A stretch of 62,775 nt of DNA. Origin: Verrucomicrobiaceae bacterium (lineage in GTDB: Bacteria; Verrucomicrobiota; Verrucomicrobiia; Verrucomicrobiales; Verrucomicrobiaceae). Within the stretch, counting starts at the first letter, position 1; every line of letters starts with the position of its first letter. Shown piece by piece: positions 41,770 through 51,641 of the stretch. The notes under the pieces are model-generated. The model saw only the letters and a list, made by a program, of their open reading frames with translations, did not search any database and was not told the DNA's origin. The translations under genes and the position numbers were made by a program. The stretch spans positions 1-62,775 of the forward strand of contig JAIXYN010000050.1 of NCBI GenBank assembly GCA_027490195.1. The letters run 5' to 3'.

Positions 41770-43308
41770 ATGACCCAACCCAACTCCTCCAACAAGGGCG
41801 CCATGGCCGCTCTTATCGCCGCATTCCTCGGCTGGCTCTTTGACGGCTTTGAAATGGGTCTGTTCCCACTGATTGGTAAACCGGCGCTGCAGGATCTCCT
41901 GCCGAAGGCGACCGCTGTGGTTCAGGGGCAGTGGTTCACCGTCATCATCGCGGTCTTCCTCGTGGGTGCAGCCACGGGTGGTGTGCTCTTCGGCTGGCTG
42001 GGAGACAAGCTGGGGCGCGTCAAGGCAATGACCCTGGCCATCTTCACCTACGCCATCTTCAGCGGTCTGTGCGCTTTCGTCACCGAGGCCTGGCACTTCG
42101 CAGCGCTGCGTTTCATTGCCTCCCTCGGCATGGGCGGTGAGTGGGCTCTGGGAGTTGCTTTGGTCAATGAAATCTGGGGGAACAAGAACCGCGCTTGGAT
42201 CGCCGGCATGATTGGTGCCGCATCAAACATTGGCTTCCTTTTGACCGGCCTCATCAGCTGGCAGCTCAATGCCAGCCTGGAAGTCGTCACCGGCTGGATT
42301 CACGCCATCGGACTTTCCCCTGAAAACACCGAATACCTGCTGCACAACCGCGCCTGGCGCTTCATTGCGGTGAGCAGTGCCCTGCCTGCCATCATCAATT
42401 TCTTCATTCTGGTTTTCGTGCCCGAGTCCCACAAGTGGGAGGCGGAAAAGAAATCCGGCAGCACCTCGCATTGGGCCACGATGGATCTGATGGGTGTCCT
42501 CATTGCCTGCATTGCGGCGCTGGGAATCATCTATGTGTGGTCACCCTTGGTGGAGATCGGGGGGCTCGGCGCTGGCTTGGTGACGGTGGTCGGCCTTGCT
42601 ATCGCTCTCTGGGGCTACATGCACCCGATGCGCCAGTATATGATGCGCTCTGTGGCTGCAGGCAGCACGCAATCGGCTGACCGCAGCGTCATCATGCGCA
42701 ATCTGCTCATAGGCGCAGGCCTCGCGGGCGTGGCACTGCTCGGCACCTGGGGCTCCGCCCAGCAGGCTGCGCGTTGGGCTTCGGATCTCGCACCCAAGGG
42801 CAGCAAGCTGCCAGTCATTGACTATGTGGTCATCTCCACCGCCCTCGGAGCTATTCTTGCCACACTGATCACCCCCTTCATTGCCGACAAGCTGGGCCGC
42901 CGCGTGACCTACACCCTGCTCTGCGCCGCCGCCCTCGGGGCCTCGCTTGGCTTCTTCCGCATCAATGTCCCCTTTGTTGGCGACGCCGTTCCCACCACAC
43001 TGATTGTCACCGCCTTCCTGCTGGGTGGCATCACTGCCTCCTTCTATGGCTTCTTCCCGCTCTACTTCCCGGAGCTCTTCCCCACCAGCGTGCGCGCCAC
43101 GGGTCAGGGCTTCTGCTTCAACTTCGGCCGCCTCGTGGCTGCCATCGGCGCCTTGCAGCTCGGCAACCTGATGTTGATGTTCAATGGCGAAAACGTCACC
43201 ACAGTTCAGTCCGCCGCCAATGCCTACTCCGTGCTTTCCTGCATTTACCTCGTGGGAATGGTGCTGGTGTGGTTCGCACCCGAGACAAAAGGACGCTCAC
43301 TGCAATAG
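41770..43308 (+). CDS. MFS permease (sugar/aromatic-acid type)
   Basis: From the ATG at 41770 the product is 512 residues with about twelve spans. It shows the family loop GWLGDKLGRVKAM after span 2, SLGMGGEWALGVALVNE near span 4-5, VPESHKW at the first-half end, and a second-half FIADKLGRRVTY plus FPTSVRATGQGF. This is the AAHS/sugar-porter-like group, so an organic-acid or sugar cargo is likely. A MarR-type regulator follows after 230 bp. Confidence 0.82.
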   Translation: MTQPNSSNKGAMAALIAAFLGWLFDGFEMGLFPLIGKPALQDLLPKATAVVQGQWFTVIIAVFLVGAATGGVLFGWLGDKLGRVKAMTLAIFTYAIFSGLCAFVTEAWHFAALRFIASLGMGGEWALGVALVNEIWGNKNRAWIAGMIGAASNIGFLLTGLISWQLNASLEVVTGWIHAIGLSPENTEYLLHNRAWRFIAVSSALPAIINFFILVFVPESHKWEAEKKSGSTSHWATMDLMGVLIACIAALGIIYVWSPLVEIGGLGAGLVTVVGLAIALWGYMHPMRQYMMRSVAAGSTQSADRSVIMRNLLIGAGLAGVALLGTWGSAQQAARWASDLAPKGSKLPVIDYVVISTALGAILATLITPFIADKLGRRVTYTLLCAAALGASLGFFRINVPFVGDAVPTTLIVTAFLLGGITASFYGFFPLYFPELFPTSVRATGQGFCFNFGRLVAAIGALQLGNLMLMFNGENVTTVQSAANAYSVLSCIYLVGMVLVWFAPETKGRSLQ

Positions 43309-43459
43309 CCCCCGATTGGGGACATTGAAACAAGCCCCTCTTTGAAAGAGTGTTTGCCAAATATCCTTTCATGGATAATAATAAGCGTATATTAACCTCT
43401 CACAAATAAGAAGTTATTACCCTATCTGAGTAAAAACTTATGGATTCTATGATTTTACC

Positions 43460-43488
43460 TTGATCCTACCAATGGAACTTGTTACATT
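43460..43488 (+). promoter_or_regulatory. Candidate promoter of the MarR gene
   Basis: TTGATC (43460-43465) and TACATT (43483-43488) are 17 bases apart in an AT-rich spacer before the gene at 43539; AAGGA lies just before the start codon. The spacer 43309-43538 has no other feature. Confidence 0.45.
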
Positions 43489-43538
43489 AGTCATTATTCA
43501 AGAATTTCTCGGAAACCATAGCTCTAAGGACACCCTCC

Positions 43539-43988
43539 ATGATTAACGGAACCAAAAACCCCGCAAAAGACCACGCCAAGCTGGCAGATTTCATCCTGTT
43601 CAGTCAGCGCGAGTTTTTGCTTAATCTCTCCCGTGAGCTTAACAGGGATAACATCTCCTTCGCTCAGTTCTTCCTTCTCGGCTACCTTGCCACATCGAAG
43701 GAACTGACGATGACAGACATCGCCCGCAAGATGGGACATTCCACCGCTGCCGCCACCGGCCTCGTGGATCGCCTTGAGAAGCTCGGCCTCATGGAGCGCA
43801 CGCACGCTGTGGATGATCGCCGCAAGGTGCTCGTTCGTATCACTTCCCGTGGCATTGAGCTCGTCAGCCGCCTGCGTGACGAACTGCAGAATCAAATCGC
43901 TGACGCCATGAGCGAAACATCCTCCACAGATGCCGACAGCTTCATGAACTCCTATCGCTCCCTCAACACTGAGGCGACGGCTCGTTAA
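43539..43988 (+). CDS. MarR family transcriptional regulator
   Basis: The 149-residue protein has the MarR winged helix: ISFAQFFLLGYLATSKELTM, DIARKMGHSTAAATGLVDRL, KLGLMERTHAVDDRRKVLVRI, then a long dimerisation helix. Such regulators respond to aromatic acids or oxidative stress. It follows the MFS permease in the same direction and may control it. A terminator lies directly after the gene. Confidence 0.9.
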   Translation: MINGTKNPAKDHAKLADFILFSQREFLLNLSRELNRDNISFAQFFLLGYLATSKELTMTDIARKMGHSTAAATGLVDRLEKLGLMERTHAVDDRRKVLVRITSRGIELVSRLRDELQNQIADAMSETSSTDADSFMNSYRSLNTEATAR

Positions 43989-44011
43989 GCGGATCTGGTT
44001 ACATTCTTTTG

Positions 44012-44047
44012 CAAAGGCGCCCGGTTTTCCGTGCGCCTTTGTTTTTT
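44012..44047 (+). terminator. Rho-independent terminator of the MarR gene
   Basis: CAAAGGCGC and GCGCCTTTG form the stem (44012-44041) with a 12-base loop, followed by TTTTTT. It separates the MarR gene from the laccase-domain gene and so supports the later start at 44069. Confidence 0.88.
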
Positions 44048-44068
44048 CCATGGCAAAACAGTCTTGAG

Positions 44069-44734
44069 ATGAACCCCAATCAACCTTGGATGACCTTCCC
44101 TGCCCTCGAAGCATTGCCTGGATTTGCGCATCGCTTCACCCTCCGGCTCCCCGACATTGATGTGGCCGATGAGCGCAGTGTGGTGGTGGCCCGGCTGTGG
44201 GACTGGCACCGCTCCCAAGCTGAGGAAATAGGCTTTTCGGGTTCATCACTTTGCATTGCTGAGCAGGTACATGGGCGGGAGGTCGCGGTGCTGACAGCAC
44301 CCACGAGTGAAATCCTTCCAGGCACTGATGGCATCGTTTCCAACGTCCCCGGCCTCGTCATCGGCATCTATGTCGCCGACTGTTGCGCCGTCTATCTCGC
44401 CGACCCGCGCACCGGAGCCTTTGGCATCGTTCATTCGGGTAAAAAGGGATCTGAAATGGGCATCACGACGCAGGCGATCAAGAAAATGCAGCAGCACTTT
44501 GGCACGCAGGCAGAGGATTTAATCGTCCAGTTGAGCCCTTGCATCAGACCACCGGCTTATGAGATCGATTTTGCCGCGCAGATTCGTCAGCAGGCCCTGG
44601 ATGCCGGAGTTCCTGCTGCACAGATCCACGACACAGGGCTCTGTACGTCTTTGGATTTGCACCGCTTTTATTCCTACCGCATGGAGAAAGGCCGTACCGG
44701 GCGCATGCTGGCGCTACTCGGTCGCACCGCTTGA
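44069..44734 (+). CDS. Laccase-domain (polyphenol oxidase / PgeF-type) protein
   Basis: From the ATG at 44069 the product is 221 residues. It has EQVHGREVAVL, GTDGIVSNVPGLVIGIYVAD with CCAVYLAD, GIVHSGKKGSE, LSPCIRPPAYEID, and FYSYRMEKGRTGRML, the Cys/His pattern of the YfiH/PgeF family, which acts on peptidoglycan precursors or purine nucleosides. Its stop overlaps the ispE start (TGATG), so the two genes are translationally coupled. Confidence 0.88.
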   Translation: MNPNQPWMTFPALEALPGFAHRFTLRLPDIDVADERSVVVARLWDWHRSQAEEIGFSGSSLCIAEQVHGREVAVLTAPTSEILPGTDGIVSNVPGLVIGIYVADCCAVYLADPRTGAFGIVHSGKKGSEMGITTQAIKKMQQHFGTQAEDLIVQLSPCIRPPAYEIDFAAQIRQQALDAGVPAAQIHDTGLCTSLDLHRFYSYRMEKGRTGRMLALLGRTA

Positions 44735-45582
44735 TGACCATGACTTTTCATTCACCCGCCAAAATCAACCTCTGGCTGCGCATTCTCGGCAAACGTCCGG
44801 ATGGTTTTCATGAGGTGCAAACCCGACTGTGCCGGCTGGCCTTGGGGGACACGGTCGAAATCGAGCTCCTGGGCGCAGGAACAGCGGTATCGCTGACCTG
44901 TTCAGATCCCACAGTGCCACTGGACGAAACCAATCTGGCCATGCGCGCCCTGCGTGCCTTTGAAAACCGCACAGGCAAGCAGTCCTCCTGGCGTCTGCAT
45001 CTGGAGAAAAAGATACCTGCAGGCGCAGGCTTGGGGGGAGGCAGCAGCAATGCGGCCACAGTGCTGCTGGGAGCCAACGTACTCGCTGGTTCACCACTGA
45101 CGAAGACTCAGCTCATCGAACTGGGCGCGCAGATCGGTTCAGACATCCCGTGTTTCATTCTCGACAGCCCAGCGGCTGACGGCGCAGGGCGCGGCGAACA
45201 AGTCTCCGAGGTGGATTTCCCCTGGCAGTTGCCGCTGGTTCTGATCAAGCCGCCCTTTCCCATCCCCACTCCCTGGGCCTACAAGCGATGGGCCGACTCC
45301 AAGGAAATCCCCGGCATTCTTTATGCGCCCCAGCTATGTCCCTGGGGTGCCATGTCGAATGATCTTGAGCGGCCTGTATTTGAAAAGCACCTCCTGCTGC
45401 CCAGTTTGAAAACTTGGCTGCTGGAGCAAAGCGAGGTCCACGCTGCTTTGATGTCCGGCTCCGGCAGTACCATGTTTGCCATCGCTGAAACGCCAACACA
45501 GGCCGCAGAACTGGCAGAAAAGGCCCGCGAATGGTGTGGCGCGACGGCCTGGGTTCAAGCCACCTCAACGGCGGCTCTTTAG
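44734..45582 (+). CDS. ispE: 4-diphosphocytidyl-2-C-methyl-D-erythritol kinase
   Basis: The 282-residue GHMP kinase phosphorylates CDP-ME in the MEP isoprenoid pathway. It has SPAKINLWLRILGKRPDG, PAGAGLGGGSSNAATVLLG (the ATP loop), GSDIPCFI and SGSGSTMFAI. The ATG at 44734 overlaps the stop of the laccase-domain gene by one base. Confidence 0.93.
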   Translation: MTMTFHSPAKINLWLRILGKRPDGFHEVQTRLCRLALGDTVEIELLGAGTAVSLTCSDPTVPLDETNLAMRALRAFENRTGKQSSWRLHLEKKIPAGAGLGGGSSNAATVLLGANVLAGSPLTKTQLIELGAQIGSDIPCFILDSPAADGAGRGEQVSEVDFPWQLPLVLIKPPFPIPTPWAYKRWADSKEIPGILYAPQLCPWGAMSNDLERPVFEKHLLLPSLKTWLLEQSEVHAALMSGSGSTMFAIAETPTQAAELAEKAREWCGATAWVQATSTAAL

Positions 45583-45607
45583 AATCTCCTTAGCAACTGA
45601 GAAGATT

Positions 45608-45640
45608 GAGGCCGGGCGGCTCCCGATTCCGCCCGGCCTC
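45608..45640 (+). terminator. Likely terminator of the ispE transcript
   Basis: GAGGCCGGGCGG and CCGCCCGGCCTC are a perfect 12-pair stem with a nine-base loop. The T-tract after it is weak (TGGTTTG). Confidence 0.6.
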
Positions 45641-45844
45641 TGGTTTGATCAACCTCAACTTAATCCTGCTGTGAAGCAGGGTTTCAGTTAATAACCAATC
45701 ACTCTCAAGACCCAGTCTATGGAGGGCTGATTATCCCCGCATATCCTGTTGATGGTGTTAGTGTGGTGTGCGGGCGAAGTGTTTGAAAAAAGGTGAAATT
45801 ATTTTTGCGCAAGGTCGCCAGCCACTCCGTTCTCTTGTGTTCCT

Positions 45845-46591
45845 ATGCCTGAATCCCCACCGCTGACCGACCTCGAACGTGCGATTTATGAATGGCAGAT
45901 GTGGGTGCCTGGAGTGGGCGAGGAAGGACAGAGGAAACTCAAAGCGGCCTCGGTACTGATCTCCCGCGTTGGCGGACTGGGAGGTTTGGTGGCACTGGAA
46001 CTTGCTGCCGCTGGCGTGGGAAAGTTGGTGCTTGCCCACGGTGGCGATGTGCAGCCGTCGGATTTGAACCGCCAGCTGCTCCAAACCCACGATCACATCG
46101 GCAAACCGCGCATGGATTCCATCGTTCGTCGCCTGCAAGAACTCAACCCCCGCTGCGAAATCGTAGGGGTCGCGGAAAACGTGACGAATGCCAACGCGCC
46201 CGCACTCGTGGCGCAAGCGGACATCGTGGTGGACGCAGCGCCGCTGTTCCAGGAGCGCTTGGCTTTGAATGCCGCCGCTGTACATGCAGGCAAGCCGATG
46301 GTGGAATGTGCCATGCACACGCTGGAGGCCAGTGTGACGACATTTGTGCCAGGCAAATCGGGCTGTCTCGCTTGTTATGTGCCCGAAGTGCCGCCCACCT
46401 GGAAGCGTCAATTCCCGGTGTTTGGCGCGGTATCAGGTACTGCGGCCTGCATCGGGGCGATGGAGGTCATCAAACTCATCACAGGCATCGGCCAGACGCT
46501 CTGCGGTGAACTGCTCTCGATGGACCTCTCCACGATGCAGTTCCGCAAAATTCGACTGCCTAAGCGGGGCGACTGTGAGGTATGCGGCTGA
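45845..46591 (+). CDS. ThiF/MoeB-family E1-like adenylyltransferase
   Basis: The 248-residue protein has the nucleotide-binding GGLGGLVALELAAAGVGKLV, DLNRQLL, AENVTNANA and a zinc site from CLAC and CEVCG at the C-terminus, with GTAACIGAMEVIKLITG. It adenylates a ubiquitin-like sulfur carrier such as ThiS or MoaD, but no such gene is adjacent. It ends one base before the convergent Dabb gene. Confidence 0.9.
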   Translation: MPESPPLTDLERAIYEWQMWVPGVGEEGQRKLKAASVLISRVGGLGGLVALELAAAGVGKLVLAHGGDVQPSDLNRQLLQTHDHIGKPRMDSIVRRLQELNPRCEIVGVAENVTNANAPALVAQADIVVDAAPLFQERLALNAAAVHAGKPMVECAMHTLEASVTTFVPGKSGCLACYVPEVPPTWKRQFPVFGAVSGTAACIGAMEVIKLITGIGQTLCGELLSMDLSTMQFRKIRLPKRGDCEVCG

Positions 46592-46592
46592 T

Positions 46593-46964
46593 TTATTTCG
46601 CCACGAAGTCAAGCACGCAGACCTTGTCGAGCAGCGGCTTAAGCTTGGCAACGAATGCCGAGTGCTCCGGATGTGGCAGATAGACGTCCAAGCCGGCCTT
46701 GTCTTTGAAGGTGACGAGGAAACAATGGGTGAAACCGTCATTGAGACCTTCCGGGCTCACATTGGTACCCCATTCAAAGGCGGTGACTGTGTTGACCTTC
46801 TTGGTGAGTTCGAGGAAGGCGCTTTCGATGCCCTGCACTTCGGCTGGCGTGGCGCTGTCCTTGAATTTGAAGAAAACGACGTGGCGATACGGGGCGTCTG
46901 CGGCGGTGGCTAGGGTGGTCATGGTGGAAAGGAGAATGGCGAGAGCAAAAAGAGCGGTTTTCAT
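46593..46964 (-). CDS. Secreted Dabb (stress-responsive A/B barrel) protein
   Basis: The 123-residue protein has a signal peptide ([21 protein letters not shown]) and a Dabb domain: [39 protein letters not shown], and [20 protein letters not shown]. Dabb dimers occur in stress proteins and small enzymes. It converges with the ThiF-like gene. Confidence 0.87.
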   Translation of the reverse strand: MKTALFALAILLSTMTTLATAADAPYRHVVFFKFKDSATPAEVQGIESAFLELTKKVNTVTAFEWGTNVSPEGLNDGFTHCFLVTFKDKAGLDVYLPHPEHSAFVAKLKPLLDKVCVLDFVAK

Positions 46965-47052
46965 GGTGGTCGAAATTGTCGCAGGGCGCTCACTGCGTCA
47001 ACGGCTCAAACAGGTTGCGCCGTGGCATCGTGCATGCTCCTTACCATCACTT

Positions 47053-48615
47053 ATGAGCCATTGGGACCGCTTTCAAAAATATTTTGTTCGTTACTCAAAT
47101 CTGGGATTCTCAATCGACATCAGCCGTATGGCTTTCGAGGATGACATCTTCAGCAAAATGGCTGGGCGCATCGAGTCCGCCTACAAAGCCATGATTGAGC
47201 TCGAGGCCGGAGCCATCGCCAATCCGGATGAGCAGCGCATGGTCGGCCACTACTGGCTGCGCAACGCCCGCCTCGCCCCCAATGACGCCATTCAGCATGA
47301 GATCAGCGAGACACTCGCCGCGACCTTGAAATTCGCCGCCGATGTTCATTCGGGGGCGATCACCGCTGCCAATGGCCAGAAATTCACCCATGTGCTCGTC
47401 GTCGGCATCGGTGGATCGGCGCTCGGCCCCCAGCTCGTCGCGAATTCCATCACCCCGGCCAATCCACCGCTGGCGATCTCCTTTCTCGACAACACCGACC
47501 CCGACGGCATCGACCGCTTGATGGCCCAGATTGGTGACGAACTGGCCACGACCCTCACAGTCGTGATCTCCAAATCCGGCGGCACCAAAGAGACACGCAA
47601 CGGCATGCTGGAAGCCGAAGCCGCCTACAAGGCACTGGGGCTCGATTTCGCCAAGCACGCCGTCGCAGTCACAGGTGATGACAGCGAACTGGACAAGCAC
47701 TCCAAGGCTCAGGGCTGGCTGACCCGTTTCCCGATGTGGGACTGGGTGGGCGGTCGCACGAGTCTGATGAGCGCAGTGGGTACGCTGGCTGCGGCCCTGC
47801 AAGGCGTGGATGTCCTGCAGTTCCTGGCTGGTGCAGCGGCGATGGATGTGGAAACACGCCAGCGTCCTGCCGTCGAGAACGCCGCGATGCTGCTGGCGCT
47901 GATGTGGCACCATGCCGGCAAAGGCCAGGGTTTGAAAGACATGGTGGTGCTGCCCTATAAGGACAGGCTGGTGCTGTTCAGCAAATACCTTCAGCAGCTT
48001 GTCATGGAGAGCCTCGGGAAAGAGCACGATCTTTCCGGTGCCGTGGTGAACCAGGGCATCGCCGTCTATGGCAACAAAGGCAGCACCGACCAGCACGCCT
48101 ATGTACAGCAACTCCGTGACGGCGTGAACAACTTCTTCGTCACCTTCATCGAAGTGGGCAAATCCCGCGACAAGGCCTCCATGGAAGTCGATCCCGGCTT
48201 CACTACGGGCGACTACCTCCAGGGCTTCCTGCGTGGTACCCGCAAGGCACTGGCCGAAAAGGGCCGTGAATCCATCACACTCAATATTTCCGAGCTCAAT
48301 GCCTTCAATCTGGGCATGCTCATCGCCTTGTTTGAGCGTGCCGTCAGCTTCTACGCCAGCTTGGTGAACATCAATGCCTACCATCAGCCAGGCGTTGAAG
48401 CGGGTAAAAAAGCCGCCACGACTTTCCTCAATGAGCTTGCCAAGGTGCGCGCCGCCCTCTCGAACACCGGACGCACGGCTGATGAAGTGGCCGCCAGCCT
48501 TGCCATTGATGCGGAGGATGCCTTTCACATGCTCAATCACCTGGCCGCCAATGCTCAGGCGCGAATTGTTGCCACAGGCGAGAGTCCGGCACTGGATCAA
48601 TTTGCAGCTATGTGA
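47053..48615 (+). CDS. pgi: Glucose-6-phosphate isomerase
   Basis: From the ATG at 47053 the product is 520 residues. It shows [23 protein letters not shown], the catalytic-Glu region [12 protein letters not shown], and [20 protein letters not shown] with the phosphate-binding His. It interconverts glucose-6-P and fructose-6-P. The frame extends to 46699, but this extension overlaps the Dabb gene on the other strand. Confidence 0.95.
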   Translation: MSHWDRFQKYFVRYSNLGFSIDISRMAFEDDIFSKMAGRIESAYKAMIELEAGAIANPDEQRMVGHYWLRNARLAPNDAIQHEISETLAATLKFAADVHSGAITAANGQKFTHVLVVGIGGSALGPQLVANSITPANPPLAISFLDNTDPDGIDRLMAQIGDELATTLTVVISKSGGTKETRNGMLEAEAAYKALGLDFAKHAVAVTGDDSELDKHSKAQGWLTRFPMWDWVGGRTSLMSAVGTLAAALQGVDVLQFLAGAAAMDVETRQRPAVENAAMLLALMWHHAGKGQGLKDMVVLPYKDRLVLFSKYLQQLVMESLGKEHDLSGAVVNQGIAVYGNKGSTDQHAYVQQLRDGVNNFFVTFIEVGKSRDKASMEVDPGFTTGDYLQGFLRGTRKALAEKGRESITLNISELNAFNLGMLIALFERAVSFYASLVNINAYHQPGVEAGKKAATTFLNELAKVRAALSNTGRTADEVAASLAIDAEDAFHMLNHLAANAQARIVATGESPALDQFAAM

Positions 48616-48696
48616 CAAATCGCCGTTTGCACACGTATCATGAGCAACCTATAAATCGCTCTCCGGCGAGGCCTGCCGTCCTCCGACGATAAAGAC

Positions 48697-49047
48697 ATGC
48701 GTGATATTCCCATCCACTACCAAATCGCCTGCGTCATTCTGACGGCCCTTTTCATCTGGTCTTTCAGCATTGCCCGTGAGCCACGAGGCTGGCGCCGACT
48801 GTTTCAGTCAATGTTCTCCAAATCGGAGACCTTCTCCGTCAACAAGAACAAGGTCATCGATGAAGCCCTGAAGCGCTATGGCATCGTGGTCGCCATGTCC
48901 ATCTTGGTGGTTGATGTTACCTGCTTTGTGCTGGGCGTGACCGACCGGAAACGTGAACAAATGCGGCATCTGACTCCAGAGCAGCGTGAGACCATGAACG
49001 AGATCAACAAGGTGAAGAGCAATACCGGCGTTTCTCCCCTGCCCTGA
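48697..49047 (+). CDS. Small membrane protein
   Basis: The 116-residue protein has two spans (about 8-24 and 61-80) around a basic cytoplasmic loop and a charged tail. There is no recognised family. It ends one base before the convergent RDD-protein gene. Confidence 0.6.
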   Translation: MRDIPIHYQIACVILTALFIWSFSIAREPRGWRRLFQSMFSKSETFSVNKNKVIDEALKRYGIVVAMSILVVDVTCFVLGVTDRKREQMRHLTPEQRETMNEINKVKSNTGVSPLP

Positions 49048-49827
49048 TCAGCGTATTCGCCTCGTGACCAAGGTGTCCGCCACCAGATCGTGCAGGCAGC
49101 GGCGGTCTTTGCGGAAGATCATGAAAGCGTCCGCCAGTAGCAGCGCCAACCCCATGCTTCCGAAAGAAATGGAGCTGGTCAGGGCGAAAATAAGGATGAA
49201 GAAGAGGACGGACCGCAGCAGCACGGCCTTGGTAAAGCCGGCCCTCGCCCCACTGGTGGAGCTCACCACTTGAATGCCAAGGCAAAGTTTTCCTATGGTC
49301 TGTCCGCGCAGGGTCAGTAGCACGCCATTCACGATCAATGTCGCATAAAAAAACAGGCTCATGAGGGGCAGTTGCATGCCACCTGTTGCCTGGAGCTTTT
49401 CCGCGCGCTTCTGAATCGCGCTCATCATCGCGGCCGTATCGTTTTGCAGTTTCTGGGTTTCCTCCAAAAACGCCGTGTCATAAAGCATCGTGAATACGAC
49501 CCATAGAGGTAGGATGATCAGGGTTAAATCGATCACCTTGGCCGCAAATCTTTGGCCCAGAGACGCGAGTTCGAGGCGAATGACTTGATCCTGCCGTACT
49601 TCTGCACGCAGGGCCGTGATGGCGGACGTCTCGGGGATGGGCGGCGGCACCGCAGCGTCTTCGGGGTTCAGCTCCTGCAGGTGCGCCCGCAGAGTCAGCC
49701 ACTCCGGCATGCCTTCCGTCCAGCACAGGTCCGTCGGTTTGAAACGCCCCTCCCGCAGCCCGGCACTCACATCCAAATCGTTAAAGGTGCCGAGTTGTTC
49801 CTCGCCGCGTGCCAGATGGTATTTCAT
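49048..49827 (-). CDS. GYF-like plus RDD membrane protein
   Basis: The 259-residue protein begins with a GYF_2-like module (YHLARGEEQLGTFNDLDV, then GRFKPTDLCWTEGMPEWLTL), followed by a Pro-rich linker and an RDD domain with about four spans (LGQRFAAKVIDLTLIILPLW, then GQTIGKLCLGIQVV). RDD proteins are ion-exchanger or secretory accessory candidates. Unknown function. Confidence 0.87.
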   Translation of the reverse strand: MKYHLARGEEQLGTFNDLDVSAGLREGRFKPTDLCWTEGMPEWLTLRAHLQELNPEDAAVPPPIPETSAITALRAEVRQDQVIRLELASLGQRFAAKVIDLTLIILPLWVVFTMLYDTAFLEETQKLQNDTAAMMSAIQKRAEKLQATGGMQLPLMSLFFYATLIVNGVLLTLRGQTIGKLCLGIQVVSSTSGARAGFTKAVLLRSVLFFILIFALTSSISFGSMGLALLLADAFMIFRKDRRCLHDLVADTLVTRRIR

Positions 49828-49897
49828 GTATATGCCTGTTGCTGTGTGCCGTATGCTAGATAGCTGCTAACCCGTCCGCATCAAGCTCCCATCCCGA

Positions 49898-51634
49898 TTG
49901 AAAACCATCGCCCGCGTCTTTTCCTACCTTCGTCGTTATCCCTGGCTCGGCTCCGCCCAGATCGCCTGTGCCATCATCGGCACCCTGATGGTCATCGTCT
50001 TCCCGTCCATCACCCGTGAGGTGATGGACGTCGTCGTGCCTGGCAAGCAGTGGGACCGCATCGGCCCGCTAGCCCTCTGGGCGCTGGCCGCCTACTTTTC
50101 CCAGCACTTGTTCAATTCCCTGCGCATCCAACTCAACAACACCTTCGAGCAAAAGGTCATCTACGACCTCCGCAGTGACATCTACCAGCGCCTGCAGACG
50201 CTTCCGCTCCGCTGGTTCGACAACCGCCCCTCGGGCGACATCATGACCACCGTGGCAGAGGACATTCCCTCCGTGGAGCGTGTGCTCATTGATGGCCTTG
50301 AGCAGGGGCTCATTTCCGTGCTGCAGATCCTCGTCGTGGGCGGCTTCATGCTCCAGGCAGACGTCACTCTGACGCTCTATGCCCTCATCCCCCTGCCCTT
50401 TCTTATGGCCGGTGCCCTGCTTTATACTCGCACTTCCAAGAACCGCCACCGCAAGGTACGCAAGGCCAGCAGCGCCATGAACTCTCTGCTGCAGGACAAC
50501 GTCTCCGGCATGCGCCAGATCAAAGCCTACGCCATGGAGCGCGAGGAGCACGACCGCTTCAACCGCGCCAGTGGTGCCCTGCGCAGTGCCACGCTTCACG
50601 TCATGCGCATCTGGGCCATCTACCGCCCCGGCATGAACTTCCTCACCAGCGCTGGCATGGTCATCGTGCTCTGGGTTGGCGCGCGCCAGCTCATGGCTGG
50701 CAGGATTCAAACCGGGGACCTCACCGCCTTTCTGCTGCTCCTCAAGTTTTTCTACGATCCCATCGAAAGCCTGCACCAGCTCAATCAGATCCTGCAAACG
50801 GGCCGTGCTGCTGGTGAGCGCGTCTTTGACATCCTTGATGCCGAGCCCGAGGCCGACACAACCGGCGGGCGCGAACTGGCTACCATCACAGGCCACGTGC
50901 GCTATCAAAATGTCGGCTTCAGCTACCTCGGCAAAACACCCACCGTGCACGGCGTCTCGCTGGATGCGCGCCCCGGTCAGACCATCGCCCTTGTGGGCCC
51001 CACCGGTGCGGGCAAATCCACACTCATCAATCTGCTCACGCGCTTCTACGAATACGACAAAGGCGTCATCACCATCGACGGCACACCCGTTCACGAACTC
51101 AACAAAGCCTGGCTACGGCGACACATCGGCTACGTCACGCAGGAGAGCTTCTTGTTCAACGGCACCGTACGCGAGAACCTCGTCATTGGCCGACGCGATG
51201 CCACCGATGCCCAGCTCTGGGAAGCCCTGCAAAGCGCCAACGCCGATGCCTTCGTCAAGCGACTGCCCGACCTGCTGGACACCCATGTGGGCGAGCGCGG
51301 CGTGAAACTCAGCGTCGGTGAAAAGCAGCGCATCAGCATCGCCCGCGCCCTGTTGCGCAATCCGCCGATCCTCCTGCTTGATGAAGCCACCGCCAGCGTG
51401 GACACCGAGACCGAGCGGCAGATTCAGGAAGCTCTGGAGCACCTCATGGCACACCGCACCAGTTTCGTCATCGCCCACCGTCTCAGCACCGTTCGCAACG
51501 CCGACCGCATCTACGTCCTTGATCATGGCCGCATCATCGAGCAGGGCACGCATGACGAACTCATCACCCAGGACGGCATGTATGCGCGGCTGTGCCGGAC
51601 GTCATTGATAGCCGCTGAAGTGGCTGCGGATTAA
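49898..51634 (+). CDS. ABC exporter with fused permease and ATPase
   Basis: The 578-residue half-transporter of the MsbA/LmrA type starts at a TTG (49898; there is no nearer ATG), has six N-terminal spans, then Walker A GPTGAGKST, the signature LSVGEKQR, Walker B ILLLDEATASVD and the H-loop IAHRLST. The signature is LSVGE rather than LSGGQ. It could export lipids or drugs; the substrate is not shown by the context. Confidence 0.9.
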   Translation: MKTIARVFSYLRRYPWLGSAQIACAIIGTLMVIVFPSITREVMDVVVPGKQWDRIGPLALWALAAYFSQHLFNSLRIQLNNTFEQKVIYDLRSDIYQRLQTLPLRWFDNRPSGDIMTTVAEDIPSVERVLIDGLEQGLISVLQILVVGGFMLQADVTLTLYALIPLPFLMAGALLYTRTSKNRHRKVRKASSAMNSLLQDNVSGMRQIKAYAMEREEHDRFNRASGALRSATLHVMRIWAIYRPGMNFLTSAGMVIVLWVGARQLMAGRIQTGDLTAFLLLLKFFYDPIESLHQLNQILQTGRAAGERVFDILDAEPEADTTGGRELATITGHVRYQNVGFSYLGKTPTVHGVSLDARPGQTIALVGPTGAGKSTLINLLTRFYEYDKGVITIDGTPVHELNKAWLRRHIGYVTQESFLFNGTVRENLVIGRRDATDAQLWEALQSANADAFVKRLPDLLDTHVGERGVKLSVGEKQRISIARALLRNPPILLLDEATASVDTETERQIQEALEHLMAHRTSFVIAHRLSTVRNADRIYVLDHGRIIEQGTHDELITQDGMYARLCRTSLIAAEVAAD

Positions 51635-51641
51635 GGTTCGC

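Noticed and set aside
43309..43538. Possible riboswitch before the MarR gene
   Set aside because: The spacer is AT-rich but I see no conserved riboswitch core, only a plain promoter candidate.
47110..48618. A 502-residue open frame on the minus strand
   Set aside because: It is antisense to pgi, which has all its motifs.
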